Assembly (NCBI GenBank): GCA_016719405.1
Contig: JADJZE010000001.1
Location: forward strand, 620,001 to 684,000
DNA from: Candidatus Aalborgicola lynettensis
GTDB taxonomy: Bacteria > Pseudomonadota > Gammaproteobacteria > Burkholderiales > Burkholderiaceae_C
Reading direction: 5' to 3'
DNA: 64,000 nucleotides
A model generated the notes under the pieces. The model did no database searches, had not been told where the DNA came from, and was given only the letters and a program-made list of their open reading frames with translations. The translations under genes were made by a program, and so were the position numbers. Positions 8,098 through 18,600 of the stretch are shown here, piece by piece (the first letter of the stretch is position 1; each line of letters opens with the position of its first letter).

Positions 8098-10319
8098 ATG
8101 CGAACACAGGACCTTTTTGCGGCACCGGCACCCGACCCCATCACCAATGTCGATGCCCAGCGGCTGCAAAATCTGCGTGCACAGTTGCACCGCTACGCGC
8201 ACCAGTATTACGTGCTTGATGCCCCCACGGTGCCCGATGCCGAGTACGACCGCCTGTTTCGGGAATTGCAGGCGATTGAGGTGGCCCACCCCGATTGGGT
8301 GACGCCCGATTCACCCACCCAGCGCGTGGGCGGCAAACCCTTGGCGCAATTTGCAACGGTGCGCCACGCGGTGCCCATGCTCAGCATCCGCACCGAAACC
8401 GATACCGAATCCTCTGGCGCGCAAGCCTTTGATACGCGGGTGCGCAAGGAACTGGAGCTGACACAGGCCGATGCCCCCGTGGAGTACGTTGCCGAACTCA
8501 AGTTCGATGGTTTGGCCATGAGCCTGCGGTATGAGCAGGGCGTATTGGTGCAGGCCGCCACGCGGGGTGATGGTGAGTTTGGCGAAGACGTGACGCAGAA
8601 TATTCGCACCATCGGTCAAATACCCCTGAAAATCGGCGCCTCCGTGCGCAGGCCGGAGCGTCCGTCCCCGTCGCCGGGCGAAGAAACTGGCTTTGAGGTT
8701 CCCTCGGTGCTGGAAGTGCGCGGAGAAGTCTATATGCGCCGCGACGACTTTGAGGCGCTCAATGAAAAGCAGCGAGAGAAAGGCGAGAAGACCTTTGTCA
8801 ATCCGCGCAACGCCGCCGCTGGCGCAGTGCGCCAGCTCGACCCTGGCATTGCCGCGCAGCGCCCCTTGAGCTTTTTCGCCTATGGCCTTGGCGAGGTGAC
8901 ACCCGCCGAGCAGGGCGGCCCAGCCTTTGGCACCCATTTTGCCTTGTTGCAGGCCCTGAAATTATGGGGTTTTCCGGTCGCAGACCAAGTGGAGTGTGCG
9001 CAAGGCGCTCCCGAATTGATAGCATACCACCAGCACATAGCGGCACTGCGCGATCAGTTGCCTTATGACATTGACGGCGTGGTCTACAAGGTCAACAGCC
9101 TGGCGCTGCAGCGCCAACTCGGGTTTGTCACCCGCGAACCGCGCTGGGCCGTGGCGCACAAATACCCGGCCCCAGGAACAACTCACCACGGTCCTGGGCA
9201 TCGATGTACAGGTCGGGCGCACCGGCAAGCTCACCCCGGTGGCGCGGTTGGAGCCGGTGTTTGTAGGTGGCACTACGGTGTCCAACGCTACGCTGCACAA
9301 CCTGTTTGAAGTGCGTAAAAAAGACGTGCGTGTGGGTGATGTGGTGGTGGTGCGGCGGGCAGGGGATGTGATTCCCGAAGTCGTGGGTGGTGTGGCCCCA
9401 CGCTGGCACGCGGTCCTCGCTCCCCCGAGCGGGCCCCTTCCGGCCGCATGCCGACGAAGCTGCCCTGTTTGCGACAGCGCCGTGGCGCCGCTCGATAGCG
9501 GTCGACCGACACCGCGTAACCCGTACGTGAACCACCGCTGCAGTGGCGGGTGTGGCGGTTCCGTGGTGCGCAGCCGCAAAGGACCACCCTGCACGGTGGC
9601 TTGTTCTGCCCGGCGCAGCGCCGCGCCTGTCCACTTTGAGGGCGCGGCCGAGGGCGAGGCCTGGGGGACAAGCTGGTAGAGCAGTTGGTGATTCGGACTT
9701 TGCCGGATCTCTGCCCGATTTGACGCTCGATCAACCCGCACTTGCTGCTCTGGACCGCATGGCCGAAAAGTCGGCCCAAAACATTGTCGATGCGCTGGAA
9801 AAATCCAAACACACCACGCTGCCGCGTTTCCTGTTTGGCCTGGGCATTCGCCACATTGGTGAAGCCACTGCCAAAGACTTGGCGTGCCACTTTGGCACGC
9901 TGGACGCCATCATGGCCGCCTCGGAAGAACAGTTGCTGGCGGTGAACGATGTGGGCCCCATTGTTGCCAAGAGCCTGCACACCTTTTTTGCACAGGAACA
10001 CAACCGCGAGGTGGTGGCGCAATTGCGCGCCTGCGGTGTGACCTGGGAGGAGGGCGAGGCTGCAGCCCAGGCGCCCAAACCCCTGGCGGGCAAAACCTTT
10101 GTCATTACCGGCACCCTGCCCACACTCAGCCGCGATCAGGCCAAAGACCTGCTGGAAGCGGCCGGTGCCAAGGTGGCTGGCTCGGTGAGCAAAAAGACCG
10201 ACTATGTTCTGGCCGGGAACGATGCGGGCAGTAAATTAACCAAAGCCCAGGAATTGGGTGTGGACGTGGTGGATGAGGCCACCATGTTAACCATGCTCCT
10301 GCCGGTGCCTGCAGCCTGA
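8098..10319 (+). CDS. ligA: NAD-dependent DNA ligase LigA, frame-broken as sequenced
   Basis: LigA seals nicks during replication using NAD+ and is normally essential. The adenylation domain is intact, with the nucleophile K135 in A-E-L-K-F-D-G. The frame then breaks after A-H-K-Y-P-A at a run of four C (9170-9173); the OB-fold part (V-L-G-I-D-V-Q-V-G-R-T-G) continues in the next frame. Between about 9420 and 9700 the zinc-finger region is split over frames: C-P-V-C and N-H-R-C in one, G-L-F-C-P-A-Q-R-R and G-L-G-D-K-L-V-E-Q in another. The helix-hairpin-helix and C-terminal BRCT parts (L-A-G-K-T-F-V-I-T-G) are clean in the third frame. Total length is about 740 codons, close to normal. Sequence error is more likely than true gene loss. 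Confidence 0.9.
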
Positions 10320-10341
10320 CAACTTTTGTACCGGATGAACC

Positions 10342-10881
10342 ATGACCGTACGCGACATTCTCAAAATGGGCGACCCCCGCTTGCTGCGCGTGGCGCAGCC
10401 GGTGACCGACTTCGACAGCGATGGGCTGCACCTGCTCATCACCGATATGCTGGACACCATGCGTGCCGCCAGCGGTGCGGGGCTGGCGGCGCCGCAGATT
10501 GGGGTGGACTTGCAACTGGTGGTGTTTGGATCGAACGCGCGCAATCCGCGTTACCCGGATCGACCGGTGGTACCGTCCACGGTGCTGATCAACCCGGTCA
10601 TTACGCCACTGGGCGAGACCGAAGAACTGGATTGGGAAGGCTGCCTGTCGGTGCCCGGCTTGCGCGGCCTGGTGCCACGCTGGTCCTCTATTCGCTACAC
10701 CGGGTTTGACCAATATGGCGACGCAATAGACCGCACGGTAGAGGGCTTTCACGCCCGCGTGGTGCAGCACGAGTGCGACCATCTGTGGGGAAAACTGTAC
10801 CCCATGCGCATGCGGGATTTTTCACAGTTCGGCTACACCGAGGTGCTTTTCCCAGGGGCAGCCACTGGTGGAGATGATTGA
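10342..10881 (+). CDS. def: peptide deformylase
   Basis: Peptide deformylase removes the N-formyl group from nascent proteins using a metal ion (Fe2+ or Zn2+). All three family motifs are present in the 179-residue protein: G-A-G-L-A-A-P-Q-I-G (45-54), E-G-C-L-S-V-P-G with metal ligand C101, and H-E-C-D-H (143-147) with ligands H143 and H147 and catalytic E144. It follows ligA by 22 bp on the same strand. It is not in the common def-fmt arrangement, so a second deformylase next to fmt may exist elsewhere in the genome. Confidence 0.96.
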   Translation: MTVRDILKMGDPRLLRVAQPVTDFDSDGLHLLITDMLDTMRAASGAGLAAPQIGVDLQLVVFGSNARNPRYPDRPVVPSTVLINPVITPLGETEELDWEGCLSVPGLRGLVPRWSSIRYTGFDQYGDAIDRTVEGFHARVVQHECDHLWGKLYPMRMRDFSQFGYTEVLFPGAATGGDD

Positions 10882-11075
10882 GATTTTGATTAAAAACCCA
10901 CCTGCCGCCCGGCTGGCGGGCGTTATTAGCTACACAAATAAGAGCGTGCCGGACGGTCTTCGTTGGCCAGCACCACTTTTGCGTTCGGCGTAGCCGGGCC
11001 TGATTGGTAGCGGTTTTCCCTAGGTTGACGCAGATTGTTGTCCGGTTCTGCGCGAATTGGTGTAGGGTGGATGCC

Positions 11076-13019
11076 ATGTCCCGGATCAGTGTCTTCCCCA
11101 CCGATAGCGATGACCAATCGGTCTTCATAGCCAGCCAGGGTGTGCAAGCCATGCGCGCGGTGGCCGCGGTGCTGGGGGGCGCGGCGTGTATTTACCTGGT
11201 GCTGGCCAATCATTTCCGCACCGATCCTGGAATCGTCCCCTGGCTGGCGTTGGCATTAACGGTGTTGGTGCTGGTGTTCCTTTATTCCAATCGCTTTCGT
11301 GCGGCAATGGTGGCCTTGTTATGGGGTGGCATGCTGCTGGCGTTGTTTGGTGGCGCGCGCCGCAGCGGTTTTGATGCGCCCATATTGGTGGTGTTGCCGG
11401 TCATGGTTACGGCCGGTGGCTGGCTGGTGGATAGGCGCCAGGCGGTGTCCATGATGGTGGTTGCCTGCTTGGGGGTGCTGCTGATTGCGTGGATGCAGTG
11501 GGCGCAGATTCCGGTGACGGGCGCTGCCGTTGCGCCTTTAGGCTTTCCATTGGTGTTGCTGGCGGTGATTGTGTGTGGGGGAATTTTGGGGTCGATGTCG
11601 GGCAACAGCTTCAAGCACCAGTTTCGCAAGGCGGTGGCGCTCAGCAACAACCTGTCGCAGCAACTGACCGAGGTGCAGGATGCACGCGAGCGCCTGCACC
11701 GCCTGGTGTATGTGGATGCCATTACGGGCTTGCGCAGTGCACATGGCCAGCGCCAGCGCATGCAGGAGTTGATTGACCAGCACACACCGTTTTCCCTGCT
11801 GACGGTCAATCTGGACGGTTTCCGCCTGGTGAACGATAACTTTGGTCCCACGGTGGGTAACTCGGTGATTGCCGCAGTGGGGGAAATCCTTGCCAGGGTG
11901 GTGGCACACCATGGGGAAACGGCCCGCTCGACTGGCGCCGAGTTCACGGTTCTCACAGTGAACCTGATTGACCTGGATCCCTTGCGCCAACTCGCCAGCA
12001 GCATACTGGAGCGCCTGCGTGCACCCCTGAAGGTGGGGGAGCTGACGATTTATCCCGATGCATCGATTGGCGTTGCCCGCAGTCCGCTCAATACGGTGCA
12101 GATTGATGAGCTGTTTCGCATGGCCGATGTGGCCCTGCACGCCACCAAGGCGCACGGCGGCAAGAATGTGGGCAGTTACGAGCCCCATATGGATGCCGAC
12201 GCCCAGGTGCGCTTGTGGTTCGATCACCACCTGCGTCTGGCGCTCGAAGGGCGGCAACTGGCACTGCATTTCCAGCCTAAAGTGGGGTTGGGAGACGGTG
12301 CGGTGCAAAGCGTGGAGGCGCTGCTGCGCTGGACCCATCCCGAGCGTGGCGCTATCCGGCCGGATCAGTTTATTGCGCGGGCGGAGGTGTCTGGCTGGAT
12401 CATTCCCATTGGGCGCTGGGTGCTGGCCACCGCCGCACAGCAGGCGGCCGACTGGGCTGCGGCCGGTTTGTCCATTCGTATCGCGGTGAATGTCAGCGCC
12501 AAGCAGCTGGCGGATACCGAGTTGCTGGATCGCCTGCAGGCGGCGCAGACGCAGGCCGGTGGATTGCTGGATATCGAGCTGACCGAATCGTGTGTGGCAG
12601 AAAATGAACACGAGTCCACTGTTTTTATGAGCCGGTGCCGCGCCATGGGTTTCGGCGTTCATCTGGACGACTTTGGCACCGGCTTCTCGTCACTGGCGCG
12701 GCTGGCGCAGTTACCGCTGACGCTTATCAAGCTCGACCGTGCATTTGTAAGCCCTATTGGCACCGATGTCCGGTCGGAGTCGTTGTTGCGTGCCATGGTC
12801 AGTATCGGCCGGGAACTGGATTTGGCCATGGTGGCCGAAGGCGTTGAGACCGAAACGCAAGCCCAATTCCTCGGGGACCTGGGGGTGCAATATGCCCAGG
12901 GCTGGCTGTACGCCGCGGCCATGGCGCCCCAGGCCTGCCGCGATTGGGTCCACACGCAGCACCGCACCGTAGCAGCACGCCGGGCAGGCGAAACCATCAA
13001 ATTGCTATTAAAACAGTAG
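11076..13019 (+). CDS. membrane GGDEF-EAL protein, probable c-di-GMP phosphodiesterase
   Basis: A 647-residue inner-membrane signalling protein. About six hydrophobic segments occupy residues 25-190, followed by a GGDEF domain whose signature is degraded to S-T-G-A-E-F, so cyclase activity is unlikely. The EAL domain has the residues expected for catalysis: E in V-E-A-L-L-R-W, N in A-V-N-V-S-A, E in I-E-L-T-E-S, the pair in D-D-F-G-T-G, K in I-K-L-D-R-A-F and E in V-A-E-G-V-E-T. I infer an active phosphodiesterase with the GGDEF part as a regulatory domain. I start at the ATG giving M-S-R-I-S-V-F; an upstream in-frame extension carries no family features. The stop codon lies inside a dispersed repeat copy. 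Confidence 0.88.
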   Translation: MSRISVFPTDSDDQSVFIASQGVQAMRAVAAVLGGAACIYLVLANHFRTDPGIVPWLALALTVLVLVFLYSNRFRAAMVALLWGGMLLALFGGARRSGFDAPILVVLPVMVTAGGWLVDRRQAVSMMVVACLGVLLIAWMQWAQIPVTGAAVAPLGFPLVLLAVIVCGGILGSMSGNSFKHQFRKAVALSNNLSQQLTEVQDARERLHRLVYVDAITGLRSAHGQRQRMQELIDQHTPFSLLTVNLDGFRLVNDNFGPTVGNSVIAAVGEILARVVAHHGETARSTGAEFTVLTVNLIDLDPLRQLASSILERLRAPLKVGELTIYPDASIGVARSPLNTVQIDELFRMADVALHATKAHGGKNVGSYEPHMDADAQVRLWFDHHLRLALEGRQLALHFQPKVGLGDGAVQSVEALLRWTHPERGAIRPDQFIARAEVSGWIIPIGRWVLATAAQQAADWAAAGLSIRIAVNVSAKQLADTELLDRLQAAQTQAGGLLDIELTESCVAENEHESTVFMSRCRAMGFGVHLDDFGTGFSSLARLAQLPLTLIKLDRAFVSPIGTDVRSESLLRAMVSIGRELDLAMVAEGVETETQAQFLGDLGVQYAQGWLYAAAMAPQACRDWVHTQHRTVAARRAGETIKLLLKQ

Positions 13020-13057
13020 CTGCTTGCGCGCATCCAGTGTGCGCAAATGGCCGATTT
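12999..13057 (+). repeat. dispersed two-hairpin element, copy 1
   Basis: The element consists of a GCTATTAAAACAGTAGC-like first hairpin, the bridge TGC, and a second hairpin TTGCGC-(11 nt)-GCGCAA followed by ATGGCC. This copy overlaps the last codons and the stop of the GGDEF-EAL gene, so the protein ends in residues encoded by the element (L-L-L-K-Q). Closely similar copies occur at 33446, 45901 (inverted), 42175, 39802 (inverted) and 27515. Confidence 0.75.
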
Positions 13058-13114
13058 GGTCACTGAAAATGCGGGTCATTGCTGCATGGGCCCGCAGTGG
13101 CTTAAGATTGGGCG

Positions 13115-14386
13115 ATGAACCCCTTTTTACCCTCCATCCTGGCCGCTTTGGCCCAACAATACGGCACCCCTCTGTGGGTGTACGACGCCTCCACCATTAC
13201 CCGCCAAGTCGAGACCTTGCGCCCGTTTGACGTGCTGCGTTTTGCGCAAAAAGCCAACTCCAACACCCACATCCTGCGCCACATGAAGCGCCTGGGCGTG
13301 GTGGTGGATTCGGTGTCTCTGGGCGAGGTGGAGCGTGCATTGGCGGCCGGGTTTGTGCCGGGGCTGCACACCGCAGACGGCAAACCCCACGCCGAGATCG
13401 TGTTAACCGCCGACCTGCTGGACCATGCCACGCTGGCGCGCGTGGTGGAGCTGGGCGTACCGGTGAATTGTGGCTCGGTGGACATGCTCGAGCAGTTGGG
13501 CGCGGCCCAGCCCGGCCACCCGGTGTGGCTGCGTATCAACCCCGGCTTTGGCCACGGCCACAGCAACAAAACCAACACCGGCGGTGAGCAAAGCAAACAC
13601 GGCATCTGGCATGGCGATCTGGCGCTGGCGTGCGAAAAAGTGCGTGCCCACGGCTTGGCACTGCAGGGCTTGCACATGCACATTGGCTCGGGGGTGGACT
13701 ATGCCCATCTGCAAGAAGTGTGTGGCGCTATGGTGAAGTTGGTGGAAGCAGTCAAGGCGCAGGGCCTGGATGTGCTGGCCATATCGGCCGGTGGCGGTTT
13801 GTCGGTTCCGTATCGGGCCGGTGAGCCCTCCATCGACACGGCGCATTATTTTTCCATGTGGGATGCCGCGCGCCAGACCATTGCGCAGATGTTGGGCCAC
13901 CCGGTGACGCTGGAGCTCGAACCCGGTCGCTACCTGGTGGCTGAATCCGGTGTGCTGGTGGCCGAGGTGCGCGCCGTCAAGAACCAGGGCTCCAAACACT
14001 TTGTGCTGGTGGATGCCGGCTTTAACGACCTGATGCGCCCCTCCATGTACGGCACTTACCACGCAATGGATCTCATCCATGCCGACGGCAGCAAGTCGAC
14101 AGGCCCGTTGTGCGACACCGTGGTTGGCGGTCCGCTGTGCGAGTCGGGCGACGTGTTCACGCAAGGCGAGGGCGGTGTGGTGCTGGAGCGTTCCTTGCCA
14201 TCTGCCCGCGTGGGGGACCTGCTGGTAATTCACGACACCGGAGCCTATGGCGCCTCCATGTCATCCAACTACAACACGCGACCGCTGATTGCCGAGGTGC
14301 TGGTGGATAGTGCTGACCCGGGCTGCCAGCACCGGTTGATTCGGCGGCGCCAGACGGTGGCCGAATTGTTGGCGCTGGAACAGTGA
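13115..14386 (+). CDS. lysA: diaminopimelate decarboxylase
   Basis: LysA decarboxylates meso-diaminopimelate to L-lysine, the last step of the pathway started by dapD and dapC near the left end. It is a 423-residue fold-type III PLP enzyme; the PLP lysine is K46 in R-F-A-Q-K-A-N-S-N. Further signatures are H-M-H-I-G-S-G, the glycine-rich phosphate loop S-A-G-G-G-L-S-V-P, the E-L-E-P-G-R-Y substrate motif and C-E-S-G-D near the C-terminus. The next gene begins 3 bp after its stop and is probably co-transcribed. Confidence 0.95.
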   Translation: MNPFLPSILAALAQQYGTPLWVYDASTITRQVETLRPFDVLRFAQKANSNTHILRHMKRLGVVVDSVSLGEVERALAAGFVPGLHTADGKPHAEIVLTADLLDHATLARVVELGVPVNCGSVDMLEQLGAAQPGHPVWLRINPGFGHGHSNKTNTGGEQSKHGIWHGDLALACEKVRAHGLALQGLHMHIGSGVDYAHLQEVCGAMVKLVEAVKAQGLDVLAISAGGGLSVPYRAGEPSIDTAHYFSMWDAARQTIAQMLGHPVTLELEPGRYLVAESGVLVAEVRAVKNQGSKHFVLVDAGFNDLMRPSMYGTYHAMDLIHADGSKSTGPLCDTVVGGPLCESGDVFTQGEGGVVLERSLPSARVGDLLVIHDTGAYGASMSSNYNTRPLIAEVLVDSADPGCQHRLIRRRQTVAELLALEQ

Positions 14387-14389
14387 ACC

Positions 14390-15442
14390 ATGTCCGCAAC
14401 CCAATCTCCCGCCAAACCCATCGCCCAGTCCGCTGCCGCACCCACGCTGCCGCACGCGCCGCACGGCGTGGTGCACCACGGCCAGCCCGCCACCGGGCGT
14501 TATGCGGGCAGCCCATCGCAGGTGGATTGGTCGGGCCTGCGGGGTGCGTTCCAGCGTTCGGCGTTGTGGACGCGCTTTCACCACAAACGCTGGCATTACG
14601 TGGGCATTGCCACCGAGCAGTGTTTTGTCGGCCTGGCCATGGTGGATCTGGGCTGGACTAACACCATGTTCGCCTATGTGTTCGACCGCCAGCAAAAAAA
14701 GCTGCTGATCGACTGTGCGCAAGACGGCCTGCCAGGCTTGACGGCGCAGGTGGGTGACCGACCCGCCCACGGCGCCTCAAGCTGGTTTCGCCACATCGGT
14801 TCCAGCCTGCGCTTTGAGCATGTGCGCGGCCACCACTACCGGCTGCGTGTGGACATTCGCAAAGGCTTGCAAATCGAGGCCGAGATCGACAGCGCCCAGG
14901 CGGCGCCGTTTTTGTGTGCCATTGGCCCCATTGGCGATGGTGGCTGCGCCCATTCCACGGTCAAATCATCGGCCCTGTCCATTACGGGCAGTGTCAGGGC
15001 CGGTGGCAAAACCTTTGATCTGGCCGGCGGCGTGGCCAGCTTCGATTACTCCAACGGCCTGTTGGCGCGCGACACCCAGTGGCGCTGGGCTTCGGCCCAT
15101 TCGCCCACGGTCGGCTTTAACCTGCAGCAGGGCTACTTTGGCAATTACGAGAACGCCTTGTGGCTCGACGGGCAACTGATCCTGCTGGGTAGTGTGCGGT
15201 TTGACTTCGATCCGCAAGCACCGCTGCAACCGTGGGACATTCACACGGACGACGGCCTGCTGTCGCTGCGTTTCCAGCCCGAAGGAGCGCGCCAGCAAAG
15301 CAAAAACCTGCTGGTGGCCGCCAGTTACTACATCCAGCCCATTGGCACCTTCAGCGGTACTGTGAAGGCATCTCCCCATGCCCACGCGCGGCGCATAGAG
15401 GCCCTGGTGGGTGTGACCGAAGACCACCGTTCGCGGTGGTAA
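14390..15442 (+). CDS. DUF2804 domain protein
   Basis: A 350-residue protein that I recognise as the DUF2804 family. The markers are the region F-H-H-K-R-W-H-Y-V-G-I-A, an A-M-V-D-L-G-W strand, F-D-Y-S-N-G-L-L-A-R-D-T-Q-W-R-W in the centre and G-F-N-L-Q-Q-G-Y-F-G-N-Y-E-N-A further on. The family is widespread and has no established biochemical function; a lipocalin- or hydroxysteroid-hydratase-like beta fold has been suggested for related proteins. There is no signal peptide. It starts 3 bp after lysA, so it is translationally close to it, but a role in lysine metabolism is not implied by anything in the sequence. Confidence 0.8.
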   Translation: MSATQSPAKPIAQSAAAPTLPHAPHGVVHHGQPATGRYAGSPSQVDWSGLRGAFQRSALWTRFHHKRWHYVGIATEQCFVGLAMVDLGWTNTMFAYVFDRQQKKLLIDCAQDGLPGLTAQVGDRPAHGASSWFRHIGSSLRFEHVRGHHYRLRVDIRKGLQIEAEIDSAQAAPFLCAIGPIGDGGCAHSTVKSSALSITGSVRAGGKTFDLAGGVASFDYSNGLLARDTQWRWASAHSPTVGFNLQQGYFGNYENALWLDGQLILLGSVRFDFDPQAPLQPWDIHTDDGLLSLRFQPEGARQQSKNLLVAASYYIQPIGTFSGTVKASPHAHARRIEALVGVTEDHRSRW

Positions 15443-15497
15443 CGCAGAGGGCGGATGTGAGGCGCCATCCCGCGGTGCTGCAAGCCGTGCAGTGAAT

Positions 15498-15514
15498 CCC
15501 GGGTCGGGTTTTTT
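15498..15514 (+). terminator. possible weak Rho-independent terminator
   Basis: A short stem CCCG-(3 nt)-CGGG is followed by six T, 55 bp after the DUF2804 stop and before the octapeptide-repeat gene. The stem is only four base pairs, so termination strength is doubtful. Confidence 0.3.
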
Positions 15515-15665
15515 CGTCAGCGGCTGGATTTTTACCCGTTTCAGCCGATAAATAGGTGATAAACACCGGAGTGACCCGTCACCACGGTCCCAGATGTTGC
15601 CCGGTCAGTGCATCAGGTTGTGTCCGGCAGGGTTGTAGAAGGCCCGGTTCCATAAAGGTTGCTCC

Positions 15666-18600
15666 GTGTTCGGTTTTTCCTCTGCGCTTTCCGCTATCCG
15701 CTTTATTATCGAGTCGCTCGGCCTGGCGATTGCGGCCGCGCCTGAGGCGCCGGCTGTGGACAGTGTCACTGTGGATGAGACCTTGACTTCTACCCAGTTG
15801 AAGGCCCTGACCACGGCACAAATTGCAGCCCTGACCCCCGATCAGGTTGCCGCACTGGCCACTGACCTTATTCCGCTACTGAGTACCGCACAGATCGCAG
15901 CGTTTACGGCCGAACAGATTGTGGCAATGACTGCCGAACAGTTTGCTGCGCTGCAGACGAATCAGGTGGGGGTTTGGAACACAGACCAAACTGCAGCCAT
16001 CGAACTTGCCGACCTCGCCGCGTTGACCACCGCCGCCATCGCCGCCCTGGGCACCTCGCAGGTTGCAGCCCTGAACGCGGAGCAGCTAGGCGCATTAAGC
16101 AGCCAGCAGATTGCCGCCATGGAAACGCGGGATGTGGCGGTTCTCGACACGGCCGCTATCACCGCTTTGCGCAGCGACCAAATTCAGGCGCTCACCAGTG
16201 CGCAAATAGGGGCCATAGGAACTGCTGGCGTCATTGCCATGGGCACACAGGGTATTGCTGTCCTGAATACCGCAGCAGTGGCGGCGTTGCGGTCAGACGC
16301 CATTGCGTCCCTGACCACCGACCAGATCGCGACCCTGGGCACCGGGCAAGTTGCGGCCCTCAAAACCGGCCAAATCAGCGCCTTGCAGTCCGACCAGATC
16401 GTGGCACTGACATCGCAGCAAGTCGCGTCGCTGCAGACCCAGCAGATTGGCGCACTCAACACCAGCCAGGCCGCTGCACTGGAAACTGCCGACATAGCAG
16501 CCCTGAGCACCAGGGCGTCAATGCCCTGGGCACCAGGGCGATAGCGGCGCTGTCAACCGACAACATCGCGGCCCTGACGTCCGCCCAGCTCAATGCACTC
16601 GCCACCGGCCAGATCAACGCCCTGAGTAGCGGACAAATAGCGGCCATTGACACCGCCGACGTGGCCGCACTGAGCACCAAACAGATAGCAGCCCTGGGCA
16701 CAGGACAAATGGGCGCGCTCACCACGGAGCAGGTGGCGGCCCTGACCACGGCACAACTGCCCGCCATCGAAACGCGCGACATCGTGCGCCTGAACAGCGA
16801 CCACGTAGCGGCGTGGACCACGGCGCAACTCATGTCGCTGACATCTGCGCAGTTGCTGGCGCTCAATGCGGCGGGCACCATCAGCAGCACGGCCTTGCCC
16901 ATCAACATTCTGGGCACAGCGGCCATTGCAGCCATGGGCACAACCCAGGTCGCCAGCCTGAACTCCGACCAGATCGCCTTGCTCTCCAGCGCACAAATAG
17001 CGGCGCTGAGCACGGCCGCCATCGCATCCCTGACCACCGACCAGATCGCGACCCTGGGCACTGGGCAAAGTTGCGGCCCTCAAAACCGGCCAAATCAGCG
17101 CCTTGCAGTCCGACCAGATCGTGGCACTGACATCGCAGCAAGTCGCGTCCCTGCAGACCCAGCAGATTGGCGCACTCACCTCCAACCAGGCCGCTGCGCT
17201 GGAAACCGCCGACATGGCAGCCCTGAGCACCAAGGGCGTCAATGCCCTGGGCACCAGGGCGATAGCGGCGCTGTCAACCGACAACATCGCGGCCCTGACG
17301 TCCGCACAGCTCAATGCACTCGCCACCGGCCAGATCAACGCCCTGAGCAGCGGACAAATAGCGGCCATTGACACCGCCGACGTGGCCGCACTGAGCACCA
17401 AACAGATAGCAGCCCTGGGCACAGGACAAATGGGCGCACTCACCACGGAGCAGGTGGCGGCCCTGACCACGGCGCAACTGCCCGCCATCGAAACGCGCGA
17501 CATCGTGCGCCTGAACAGCGACCAGGTAGCGGCGTGGACCACGGCGCAACTCATGTCGCTGACATCTGCGCAGTTACTGGCGCTCAACGCAGCGGGAACC
17601 ATCAGCAGCACGGCCTTGCCCATCAACATACTGGGCACAGCGGCCATTGCGGCCATGGGCACAACCCAGGTCGCCAGCCTGAACTCCGACCAGATCGCCT
17701 TACTCTCCACCGCACAAATAGCGGCGCTGAGCACGGCCGCCATTGCATCCCTGACCACCGACCAGATCGCGACCCTGGGCACTGGGCAAGTAGCGGCCCT
17801 CAAAACCGGCCAAATCAGCGCCTTGCAGTCCGACCAGATCGTGGCACTGACATCGCAGCAAGTCGCGTCGCTGCAGACCCAGCAGATTGGCGCACTCAAC
17901 ACCAGCCAGGCCGCTGCACTGGAAACTGCCGACATAGCAGCCCTGAGCACCAAGGGCGTCAATGCCCTGAGCACCAGGGCGATAGCGGCGCTGTCAACCG
18001 ACAACATCGCGGCCCTGAACTCCGCACAGCTCAATGCACTCGCCACCGGCCAGATCAACGCCCTGAGCAGCGGACAAATAGCGGCCATTGACACCGCCGA
18101 CGTGGCCGCACTGGGCACCAAACAGATAGCAGCCCTGGGCACAGGACAAATGGGCGCACTCACCACGCAGCAGGTGGCGGCCCTGACCACGGCACAACTG
18201 CCCGCCATCGAAACGCGCGACATCGTGCGCCTGAACAGCGACCAGGTAGCGGCGTGGACCACGGCGCAACTCATGTCGCTGACATCTGCGCAGTTACTGG
18301 CGCTCAACGCAGCAGGCACCATCAGCAGCACGGCCTTGCCCATCAACATACTGGGCACAGCGGCCATTGCGGCCATGGGCACGGCCCAGGTCGCCAGCCT
18401 GAACTCCGACCAGATCGCCTTGCTCTCCAGCGCACAAATTGCGGCACTGAGCACGGCCGCCATTGCAGTGCTGAATTCGGACCAGATTGCCGCGCTGACC
18501 ACTTTGCAGGTTGGCGCGCTGCGCACCGCACAGGTGGGCGCACTTAGCGCGGACCAGGTTGGTGCGATTGACACTGCGGATATCGCTGCGCTCACCACTG

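Noticed and set aside
8998..9050. Further copy of the dispersed element in ligA (ATTGATAGCATACC)
   Set aside because: Only a short AT-rich word matches and the encoded residues are normal for LigA at this position.
16553..18598. An open frame of about 680 codons on the minus strand across the octapeptide array
   Set aside because: The array period (24 bp) is a multiple of three, so any frame without a stop in one unit stays open through all units. The minus-strand reading is a shadow of the repeat, with no start context or independent features.
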